The notes under the pieces are model-generated. The model was not told the DNA's origin, did not search any database, and saw only the letters and a program-made list of their open reading frames with translations. The position numbers were made by a program, and so were the translations under genes. From Methylobacterium terrae (GTDB taxonomy: Bacteria; Pseudomonadota; Alphaproteobacteria; Rhizobiales; Beijerinckiaceae): 64,000 nucleotides of DNA. The stretch spans positions 87,001-151,000 of the forward strand of contig NZ_CP029553.1 in the NCBI RefSeq assembly GCF_003173755.1, read 5' to 3'. Below, in pieces: positions 8,777-15,435 of the stretch (positions are counted from its first letter, which is position 1; every line of letters starts with the position of its first letter).

Positions 8777-9714
8777 GAGGCCGCGCCCGGCAGGGCCGGC
8801 AGCCAGCCGGCGCCCTCCCCCACGAGGAAGTCCCAGAAGGCCAGCCCGGCGGGGCTCAGAACCTTGTCGGCCCGGCGGACCGCGAACCAGTCGCGGCGGA
8901 TCGGCAGGCCCTCGACGTCGAGGAGGACGAGGCGGCCGGCCGCGACCTCCGCCGCGACGGTGTGGCCGGAGATCAGCGCGATGCCGAGGCCGGCCATCAC
9001 CGTCTGCTTGATGGTCTCGTTCGAGCCGTTGTCGATGCCGATGCGGGCGCGCCGGATCAATAGGCCGGTCATGAACTCCTCGAACACCGTCCGCGTGCCC
9101 GAGCCGTACTCGCGCACCAGGAACGGCTCCTCGGCGAGCTCCTCGCGGGTCAGCCCGCGCCGCCCGGCGAAGCGGTGGCCGGGGGCGGCGATCACCACCA
9201 GGGGATGGGGGCCGAAGGGCTCGGCGGTGATGGCGAAGTCCCGCGGCGGGCGTCCCATCAGGGCGAGATCGACCCGGTAGTCGCGCAAGGCCTCGACGGT
9301 GGCGCCGCGGTTGCCGACCACGAGGTCGATCTCGACCCCCGGATGACCCGCCGCGAAGCCGCCGACGATCCGGGGCGCGAAGTACTTCGCGGTCGAGACC
9401 ACGCCGAGGGCGACCCGGCCGCCATGGCCGCCCCGCAGCGTCCGCAGCCGCTCGGTGCAGGTCTCGAGCACCGTGCCGATGCTGTCGATGGCCCAGAGCA
9501 GCTCGCGGCCGGCATCGGTCGGCTTCAGGCCCGCATGGGTCCGGTCGAACAGCAGCAGGCCGATCTCGTCCTCGAGGCCCTTGATCCGCGCCGTCAGGGC
9601 CGCCGGGGTCACGTTCAGCTCCTGGGCCGCCCGGGTCATGGTGCCGAGCCGCGCGATCGCCGCGACGGCGTGGAGCTGCTTGAGCGAGAGGTTGCGAATC
9701 CGGTCCTGCGCCAC
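8758..9714 (-). CDS. LysR-type regulator of the CbbR/QscR type
   Basis: This 318-residue regulator has a winged helix-turn-helix at about 5-68 (LSLKQLHAVAAIARLGTMTR, then AAQELNVTPAALTARIKGLE) and a periplasmic-binding-protein-like effector domain after it. The opening LSLKQL and the TPAALTARIKGLE recognition helix resemble CbbR, the Calvin-cycle regulator, and its methylotroph homologue QscR, which controls serine-cycle genes. The start is a GTG at 9714 with an excellent ribosome site (GGAGG at 9721-9725, 6 bases away); the next upstream ATG would add 22 basic, unconserved residues. It is divergent from the pseudo-FBPase/phosphoribulokinase genes, whose product RuBP is the known QscR/CbbR effector. 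Assignment to QscR rather than another CbbR paralogue is inference. Confidence 0.85.
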   Translation of the reverse strand: MAQDRIRNLSLKQLHAVAAIARLGTMTRAAQELNVTPAALTARIKGLEDEIGLLLFDRTHAGLKPTDAGRELLWAIDSIGTVLETCTERLRTLRGGHGGRVALGVVSTAKYFAPRIVGGFAAGHPGVEIDLVVGNRGATVEALRDYRVDLALMGRPPRDFAITAEPFGPHPLVVIAAPGHRFAGRRGLTREELAEEPFLVREYGSGTRTVFEEFMTGLLIRRARIGIDNGSNETIKQTVMAGLGIALISGHTVAAEVAAGRLVLLDVEGLPIRRDWFAVRRADKVLSPAGLAFWDFLVGEGAGWLPALPGAASQAASS

Positions 9715-9851
9715 GCGCCCCCTCCTCTCGCGCCATGCGCCGTCCCGCCGCCGATCATTCGCGCGGACCCGATCCGACATCGCGGCCGGCGCGGACGCAT
9801 CCCGTACTTCGGAACAGGATGACGGATCCCGCCTCCGCCGCCTAAGCTGCC

Positions 9852-9892
9852 GGAGAACGGGCCAGACGAACGAGCCGGGAGGAGAACGGGCC
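9852..9892. promoter_or_regulatory. 12-base direct repeat in the LysR/pseudo-FBPase divergent promoter
   Basis: The sequence GGAGAACGGGCC occurs twice, at 9852-9863 and 9881-9892, within the 241-base gap between the LysR gene and the divergent gene at 9956. The copies are 29 bases apart start to start. A shorter repeat (TCCGGCAAG) follows near 9896 and 9922. LysR regulators normally bind T-N11-A inverted repeats, so these direct repeats are not an obvious match; they are recorded as the only repeated elements in a promoter region that should contain the regulator's sites. Confidence 0.35.
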
Positions 9893-9955
9893 GGCATCCG
9901 GCAAGTCCCCGAACCGGCACTTCCGGCAAGGCGGGACATTCCCGGGGATCGCATC

Positions 9956-10792
9956 ATGCTCCTGAGCGCCCTCATCGACGCGAGACCGCCGCGGCGGCAT
10001 CCGGATCTCGCCCCGGTCCTCGCCGCGCTCGCCGGCGCCGCCTCGTCGGCGGCCGAGACGATCGCGGCGGCACCCGGAAACCCGGAGGCGGCCGTCCGCC
10101 GGATCTTCGCGGAGGGCCTGCGGGGGACCGAGGTCGCGGCGATCGCCTGGGACGACAGGGCGGACCCGGAACCGTGGATGCCCGGCGCCGCGCTCGTCCT
10201 CGCCCTCTGCCCGCTCGAGGGCGCCGCCGACCTCGACGGCGGGATGCCGGCCGGCACGCTCTTCTCCCTGCGGCCCGCCGGCTCGGATCCCCGGGCCGCC
10301 TTCCTGGCGCCCGGCCGGACCCAGGCGGCGGCGGGTTTCGTCACCTACGGCCCGCGCACCCTCCTGACGCTGAGCGACGGGACGGCGACCACGACGCGGG
10401 TCCTCGATTCCCGCGGCCGCACCGTCCGGCCGCCGGTCCTCCTCCGCGTGCCGGAGGCCGGCTCCCGCGGCGGGGCCGGCGCGCAGGCTTTCCCCCTCTC
10501 GCTCGCGGCCGCGGCCCAGGGCGTGCTCGCCCGCGGCGGGCTGCATCGGCGGGGAGACGCGGGCGAGGTCCGGCTCGTCCACGCCGCGGCCCCGGTCGCC
10601 CTCGCGATCGAGGGCGCGGGCGGCGCCGCCACGGACGCGCGCGGGCGGGCGATCCTCGACATCCCGGCCGCCGGGCTGCACCAGGGGACACCCCTCGCCT
10701 TCGGCTGCGTCTCGGAGGTCGCGGGCCTCGCCCGCTCGCTCGACGCCGACCGCTCGCCGCTCTTCACGCCCCGCGGGCTGCTGCGGGCCTGA
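9956..10792 (+). CDS. Degenerate class I fructose-1,6-bisphosphatase homologue (CbbF-like)
   Basis: This 278-residue protein aligns along its length with CbbF-type fructose-1,6-bisphosphatase but lacks the catalytic core. Recognisable remnants are GTLFSLRP, AAGFVTYGPRTLLTL, the HAAAPVALAIEGAGGAATD segment (normally YEASPMAFLVEQAGG), HQGTPLAFG and the C-terminal LFTPRGLLRA. The metal-binding signature DPLDGSSNID is replaced by CPLEGAADLD. The segment normally holding the substrate-binding tyrosine and arginine is shortened by many residues, which explains the length of 278 rather than about 340. It therefore looks catalytically dead but is an intact open frame, directly followed by phosphoribulokinase 2 bases later. 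A regulatory or scaffolding role, or slow decay, are both possible. Confidence 0.8.
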   Translation: MLLSALIDARPPRRHPDLAPVLAALAGAASSAAETIAAAPGNPEAAVRRIFAEGLRGTEVAAIAWDDRADPEPWMPGAALVLALCPLEGAADLDGGMPAGTLFSLRPAGSDPRAAFLAPGRTQAAAGFVTYGPRTLLTLSDGTATTTRVLDSRGRTVRPPVLLRVPEAGSRGGAGAQAFPLSLAAAAQGVLARGGLHRRGDAGEVRLVHAAAPVALAIEGAGGAATDARGRAILDIPAAGLHQGTPLAFGCVSEVAGLARSLDADRSPLFTPRGLLRA

Positions 10793-10794
10793 CG

Positions 10795-11655
10795 GTGTCG
10801 GACCGCCATCCCATCGTGTCGGTGACCGGCTCGTCGGGCTCGGGCACCACCTCGGTGCGCAACACCTTCGAGCAGATCTTCCGCCGCGAGGGCGTGACCG
10901 CGGTGTTCATCGAGGGCGACGCCTTCCACGCCCTCGACCGGGCGGCGATGCGCGAGGCGGAGGCGCGGGAGCCGACCCTGAACCATTTCGCCGAGCGGGC
11001 GAACCTGCTGCCCGAGCTCGAGGCCGTGTTCCGGGACTACGCCGCCTCGGGACGCGGCCGCACCCGGCACTACGTGCACGACGCCGAGGATGCGGCGCGC
11101 TTCGGGGCCGAGCCCGGCACCTTCACGCCCTGGGAGGCGTTTCTGGAGGGCTCGGACCTCCTGTTCTACGAGGGCCTGCACGGGGCGCTCGCCAACGAGC
11201 GCATCGACATCGCGCGCCACGCCGACCTCAAGATCGGCGTCGTGCCGGTGATCAACCTCGAGTGGATCCAGAAGCTCCACCGCGACAAGGCCGCCCGCGG
11301 CTACTCGACCGAGGCGGTGACCGACGTGATCCTGCGCCGGATGCCCGACTACGTCACCACGATCTGCCCGCAATTCACCAACACCGACATCAACTTCCAG
11401 CGCATCCCGACGGTCGACACCTCGAACCCGTTCGTCGCCCGCTGGATCCCGACCGCCGACGAATCCATGGTGGTGATCCGCTTCCGCGACCCGCGCGGGA
11501 TCGACTTCCCCTACCTGATCTCGATGATCGCCGGCAGCTTCATGTCGCGGGCGAACTCGGTGGTGATCCCCGGCGGCAAGCTCGACCTCGCGATGCAGCT
11601 GATCCTGACCCCGATGATCCTCCGCCTGGTCGAGCGCCGGCGGCGCCTGCCGTAA
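10795..11655 (+). CDS. prkB: Phosphoribulokinase
   Basis: Phosphoribulokinase converts ribulose-5-phosphate and ATP to ribulose-1,5-bisphosphate. The 286-residue protein is of the bacterial class I type: P-loop GSSGSGTTS (12-20), FIEGDAFH near 39-46, FYEGLHG near 124-130 and NLEWIQKLHRDKAARG near 148-163. The start is a GTG at 10795, 2 bases after the preceding stop, so the pair is an operon. No RubisCO gene is present in the window. In Methylobacterium extorquens this enzyme serves mainly to make RuBP as an effector for QscR, which fits the divergent LysR gene. Length matches the family (about 290). Confidence 0.95.
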   Translation: MSDRHPIVSVTGSSGSGTTSVRNTFEQIFRREGVTAVFIEGDAFHALDRAAMREAEAREPTLNHFAERANLLPELEAVFRDYAASGRGRTRHYVHDAEDAARFGAEPGTFTPWEAFLEGSDLLFYEGLHGALANERIDIARHADLKIGVVPVINLEWIQKLHRDKAARGYSTEAVTDVILRRMPDYVTTICPQFTNTDINFQRIPTVDTSNPFVARWIPTADESMVVIRFRDPRGIDFPYLISMIAGSFMSRANSVVIPGGKLDLAMQLILTPMILRLVERRRRLP

Positions 11656-11830
11656 GCGCGGGAGCGCCGGTCGCCCGAGTTCTGCGCGCGGGCGTTCCCG
11701 GCTTGTGCTCGCGACAGGATGGCGTAAGAGTCCGGCCATCCGACGTGCCTCAGGGAAAAGGCACCCAGGGAGAAGGCATTCCGGGGAAGGCTCCCCGTCT
11801 GTCGAAGGTCCCGGTGCGTGGCGAGTGACC

Positions 11831-13045
11831 ATGGCGAGTGACGGGTCGATCCGTGAGGCGCACGAGGCCGGGGGGCGGGCGGAACTGCCGTACCGGCTGC
11901 GCCAGCAGGCGCTGCTGGGCGCCTTCGCCCGGATGGCGCTGCAGACCCGCGACCTCGACGCGCTGCTCCAGCGCGCCAGCGAGCTCTGCGCCGAGGGCCT
12001 CGGCGCCGCGTGCTGCCAGGTGCTGGAGTACCGCGCGCCCGACCACGTCTTCGTGATCCGGGCCTGCACCGGCCTGAAGGCCGGCCTCGTCGGCACCGAC
12101 GTGAGCGCGGCGGACGAGGCGACCCCCGCCTCCTACGCCTTCCGCACCGGCGCCGGCGTGCTGGCCAACGGCATCCCGATCGGGTCCGGGCATGGCGCGA
12201 CCGAGCATGACGGCGCCCGCCTCCACCTGCCGGAGGCGCTGGCGAGCACCGACATCCGGCACGCGGTCAACGTCCCGATCGCGCTCGGCGACGAGAGCCG
12301 GCGCGCCTACGGCGTGCTCGAGGCCTGGGGAGCGGAAGGCCACGGCTTCGACCGCGCCGACCAGGAATTCCTCGCCGGCTTCTCCGGGCTGATCGGCATC
12401 GCGGTCGAGCGTCACCAGGGCGATGCCCGCCTGCGCGACGCCCTCGACCATCAGGTCCAGCTGACCCGGGAGATGAGCCACCGGGTCAAGAACAGCCTCG
12501 GCGTGGTGGCGGGCCTGCTGCGGCTCCAGGCCCGGGACGCCCAGTCCGACGAGGTGCGCCACGCCCTCGAGGATGCCGGCGCGCGCATCGCCACGGTGGC
12601 GGAGGTGCACGACCACCTCTGGCGCGGCATCCACCAGCTCGGCATGGTCGACCTGGCGGATTTCCTGCGCGAGCTGGTGGCAAAGCTCCAGGAGGAGGCG
12701 CCGGGCCACGGGCTCGCCTGCGAGGCCGACCCGAAGGTGATCAGCGCCGACCAGGCGATCCCGATCGGGCTCGTGGTCAACGAGCTCGTGACCAACGCGG
12801 TCAAGCACGCCTATCCGCAGGGCTGCGGGCCGGTGCGGGTGACCCTCTCGGTGATGGCCGAGGGCCTGCGCCTCGCCGTCCGCGACGACGGCGTCGGCCT
12901 GCCGCCGGGCTTCGACGTCTCGATGCGCCAGCGCTCCCTCGGCCTCAAGATCATCGCCAGCCTGATCCGCCAGCTCGACGGGCGGCTGAGCACCTCGGCG
13001 GGCGGGCCGGGCGCGCATTTCGTGCTGGATATTCCGCTGGCCTGA
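11831..13045 (+). CDS. GAF domain sensor histidine kinase (HisKA_2 type)
   Basis: This soluble 404-residue kinase has a GAF sensor domain at about 25-195 and a HisKA_2 dimerisation/phospho-acceptor region with EMSHRVKNSLGVVAGLLRLQAR (His217). An HATPase_c domain follows, with VNELVTNAVKHA near 315 and DDGVGLP. The HRVKN type H-box is common in alphaproteobacterial kinases acting on general-stress or light-responsive regulators. There are no transmembrane segments, so it senses a cytoplasmic signal. The ATG at 11831 was chosen because the GAF domain begins soon after; an in-frame start at 11705 would add an Arg/Gly-rich stretch. No response regulator is adjacent, though the HD-GYP regulator lies 3 kb upstream. 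Confidence 0.88.
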   Translation: MASDGSIREAHEAGGRAELPYRLRQQALLGAFARMALQTRDLDALLQRASELCAEGLGAACCQVLEYRAPDHVFVIRACTGLKAGLVGTDVSAADEATPASYAFRTGAGVLANGIPIGSGHGATEHDGARLHLPEALASTDIRHAVNVPIALGDESRRAYGVLEAWGAEGHGFDRADQEFLAGFSGLIGIAVERHQGDARLRDALDHQVQLTREMSHRVKNSLGVVAGLLRLQARDAQSDEVRHALEDAGARIATVAEVHDHLWRGIHQLGMVDLADFLRELVAKLQEEAPGHGLACEADPKVISADQAIPIGLVVNELVTNAVKHAYPQGCGPVRVTLSVMAEGLRLAVRDDGVGLPPGFDVSMRQRSLGLKIIASLIRQLDGRLSTSAGGPGAHFVLDIPLA

Positions 13046-13183
13046 CGGCTCACCGGCGGCGACGGTCCGCTCGGGGATGCGCGGCAGGAGAAGCCGCCGG
13101 GAGAGGGGGAAGCCAGCGCTTCATGCGCCTCGCCTCGCGGCGTTCACGAGCGGCAGATCTCCGGCTCGAACCGGGCTTACGCG

Positions 13184-14719
13184 TCACGCCGCCCTGATCG
13201 AGCGCGCCGGGACGGCCTCGCCCTCCGACACCGCCGGCAGGGCGTCCATCACCCGGGTCGCCGGGAAGGTCACGATGACCTCGGTGCCCTCCCGCGGGCG
13301 CGACTTCAGCTGGAAGCCGCCGCCATGCAGGTCGACGAGGCCCTTGACGATCGGAAGGCCGAGTCCCGACCCCTGCTCTGCGGTCTTGATCGCCAGCGAG
13401 CCGCGCCCGAAAGACGACATCACGGTGGGGATCTCGTCCTCGGGGATCCCCGGGCCGGTATCCTTCACGCTGAGATACTGGCCGCCCGACGAGGTCCAGC
13501 CGACCTTGATGACGATCTCGCCCCCCGGCGGGGTGAACTTCACGGCGTTCGACAGCACGTTGAGCACGATCTGGCGCAGCGCCCGCTCGTCGGCCCAGAG
13601 CCGCGGCAGGGTCGGGTCGATCAGCTCGCGGAAGGTCTGGTTCTTCGCGCGCGCGCGCAAGCCCATCATGTGCCGGCCCTCCTCGACCACGTAGGCGAGT
13701 TGCAGGGCCTCCTCGTTGAGCTCGTAGCGACCGGCCTCGATGCGCGACAGGTCGAGGATCTCGTTGATGAGGTTCAACAGATGCATGCCGCTGTCGTGGA
13801 TATCGGTCGAATATTCCTGGTAGGAGGCCGAGGAATGGGGGCCGAACACCTCGTTCTTCATCACCTCCGAGAAGCCCAGGATGGCGTTGAGCGGCGTGCG
13901 CAACTCGTGGCTCATCGTGGCGAGGAAGCGCGACTTGGCGAGGTTGGCCTCCTCGGCCCGCCGGCGCGCCTCGTCGGAATTGGCCTTGGCCTGCTCCAGC
14001 TCGCCGAAGATCGCGTCCTTCTCGGCGCGCGACTGCAACGCCGAGACCGTCGAGGTGTGCAGGTGGTTCGACAGGAACAGGAAGAAGAGCTGCGCGCAGA
14101 CCGCCATGGCGACGAGCAGGACCGCCTCCGCCTCGCGCGACAGGAGCAGAAGGGCGGCGGTGGCGGCACTGAGCGGCAGGAGTCCCGCATAGGCGGCGAG
14201 CGGCACCGTGGCGGCCAGCATCGTGGTGACGGCGGCCACGATGACGAGCACGAACATCACGAAAGTGCGGGCGTTCGCGGCGTCGACCTGAACCAGCATC
14301 AGGGCGAGCAGCGCCCAGGCGACGCTCTGCACCAGCTCGCCGACGATCACCCGCCGGCGCGAGGCCCGGAGCGAGATCGCGTCCGGGTCCTGCCGCAGCA
14401 GGGACCGGGACAGGGCGGTGTTGCCGGCGATCACCGCCAGCACGCCGGCGCACCAGGCGCCGCTGAGGATCGCGGGCGCCCAGAACACCGAGGCCGCACC
14501 GATGCAGCAGGCCAGCAGCACCAGGGGAAGGAAGGCGCCGAGCCGGTACTGGGCGTAGACGCGCAGGAGCTCGTAGTCGAAGGCGCGCTCGAGCCCGATC
14601 GAGGAGGTCAGCCGCTCGCGGGCGGAGCGGACGTCCCGCGCCACCTTGCGCCGCCGGGCCGCCTCCTCCGCCGTCGGGCCGCGCCCGCGCTGGACCATTT
14701 GCGCCGTGACTTCGGACAT
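13184..14719 (-). CDS. Membrane sensor histidine kinase
   Basis: This 511-residue kinase has about six hydrophobic segments between residues 60 and 216, forming a compact membrane sensor. A short coiled coil (about 225-262) leads to HisKA with KSRFLATMSHELRTPL (phospho-acceptor His271) and to HATPase_c with N box VLNVLSNAVKF, G1 DTGPGIP and G2 GSGLGLPIVKGL. The H-box and following SRIEAGRY region are very typical of alphaproteobacterial kinases of the PdhS/DivJ-like group, but no PAS domain is seen, so a cell-cycle role cannot be assumed. It converges with the GAF kinase gene and is divergent from the oxidoreductase pair at 14967. Confidence 0.88.
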   Translation of the reverse strand: MSEVTAQMVQRGRGPTAEEAARRRKVARDVRSARERLTSSIGLERAFDYELLRVYAQYRLGAFLPLVLLACCIGAASVFWAPAILSGAWCAGVLAVIAGNTALSRSLLRQDPDAISLRASRRRVIVGELVQSVAWALLALMLVQVDAANARTFVMFVLVIVAAVTTMLAATVPLAAYAGLLPLSAATAALLLLSREAEAVLLVAMAVCAQLFFLFLSNHLHTSTVSALQSRAEKDAIFGELEQAKANSDEARRRAEEANLAKSRFLATMSHELRTPLNAILGFSEVMKNEVFGPHSSASYQEYSTDIHDSGMHLLNLINEILDLSRIEAGRYELNEEALQLAYVVEEGRHMMGLRARAKNQTFRELIDPTLPRLWADERALRQIVLNVLSNAVKFTPPGGEIVIKVGWTSSGGQYLSVKDTGPGIPEDEIPTVMSSFGRGSLAIKTAEQGSGLGLPIVKGLVDLHGGGFQLKSRPREGTEVIVTFPATRVMDALPAVSEGEAVPARSIRAA

Positions 14720-14931
14720 CGCGATCGGGTCGTGCCGCTCCCTCGCCGCCGCAGACCGCCGGCCGGTCCGGGAGAGGCTGGTCGAAATTCGTTAAGGTCC
14801 CCCTGCCGCAACCCCACGAATGCGACGCAAATCCCCGTCCCGTCCTGCCGCTGCGGCACGCCGCGTCGGGTGCGCTGGCGCACATCGGCCATGCTTGCCG
14901 AGGGTACAGGAGCAGCCGCACACAAGCAGGA

Positions 14932-14946
14932 CTGGAACAATTCCAG
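14932..14946. promoter_or_regulatory. Small inverted repeat upstream of the oxidoreductase operon
   Basis: CTGGAA-CAA-TTCCAG is a perfect 6-3-6 inverted repeat ending 20 bases before the ATG at 14967. Its position over the expected transcript start or leader suggests a repressor operator or a small leader hairpin. No regulator is adjacent on the same strand, so the binding protein is unknown. Confidence 0.3.
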
Positions 14947-14966
14947 CCTCTCGTCGGAAGCGCACG

Positions 14967-15422
14967 ATGACGAAGCTCACCCTCAACGGCCGGACCTACG
15001 AGGTCGAGGCCGATCCCGAGATGCCGCTCCTCTGGGCGATCCGCGACCACCTCAACCTCACCGGCACGAAGTACGGCTGCGGCATCGCCCAGTGCGGCGC
15101 CTGCACGGTCCACGTCGACGGGCAGCCGGTGCGCTCGTGCCAGACCCGCCTCGGCGACGTCGGCGAGGGCAAGATCACCACGATCGAGGGGATTTCGGGT
15201 CCGGTGGCGGAGGCGGTGCGGACCGCCTGGCGCCAGCTCGACGTGGTCCAGTGCGGCTACTGCCAGTCGGGCCAGATGATGTCGGCGATCGGCCTCCTCT
15301 CGGAGAACAGGACGCCGAGCGACGCCGACATCGACGCCGCCATGGACGGCAACGTCTGCCGCTGCGGCACCTACCAGCGCATCCGCGCGGCGATCCACGA
15401 CGCCGCCCGCTCCCTCGCCTGA
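14967..15422 (+). CDS. (2Fe-2S)-binding small subunit of a molybdenum hydroxylase (IorA-like)
   Basis: This 151-residue electron-transfer subunit carries two [2Fe-2S] clusters. The plant-ferredoxin-type cluster uses C38, C43, C46 and C58 (GCGIAQCGACTV). The second cluster uses C96, C99, C131 and C133 (QCGYCQSGQ and CRCGTYQRI). It matches the alpha subunit of isoquinoline 1-oxidoreductase and of related aldehyde oxidoreductases. The ATG at 14967 gives the canonical short N-terminus; a longer in-frame start from 14820 is Arg/Pro-rich and unlikely. The large subunit begins 13 bases after the stop, forming a two-gene operon without an FAD subunit. Confidence 0.94.
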   Translation: MTKLTLNGRTYEVEADPEMPLLWAIRDHLNLTGTKYGCGIAQCGACTVHVDGQPVRSCQTRLGDVGEGKITTIEGISGPVAEAVRTAWRQLDVVQCGYCQSGQMMSAIGLLSENRTPSDADIDAAMDGNVCRCGTYQRIRAAIHDAARSLA

Positions 15423-15435
15423 CCGGGACGCCGCC

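Noticed and set aside
7529..9736. Minus-strand frame of about 735 codons over the HD-GYP and LysR genes
   Set aside because: It is out of frame with the LysR protein and antisense to the HD-GYP protein; both real genes have complete motifs.
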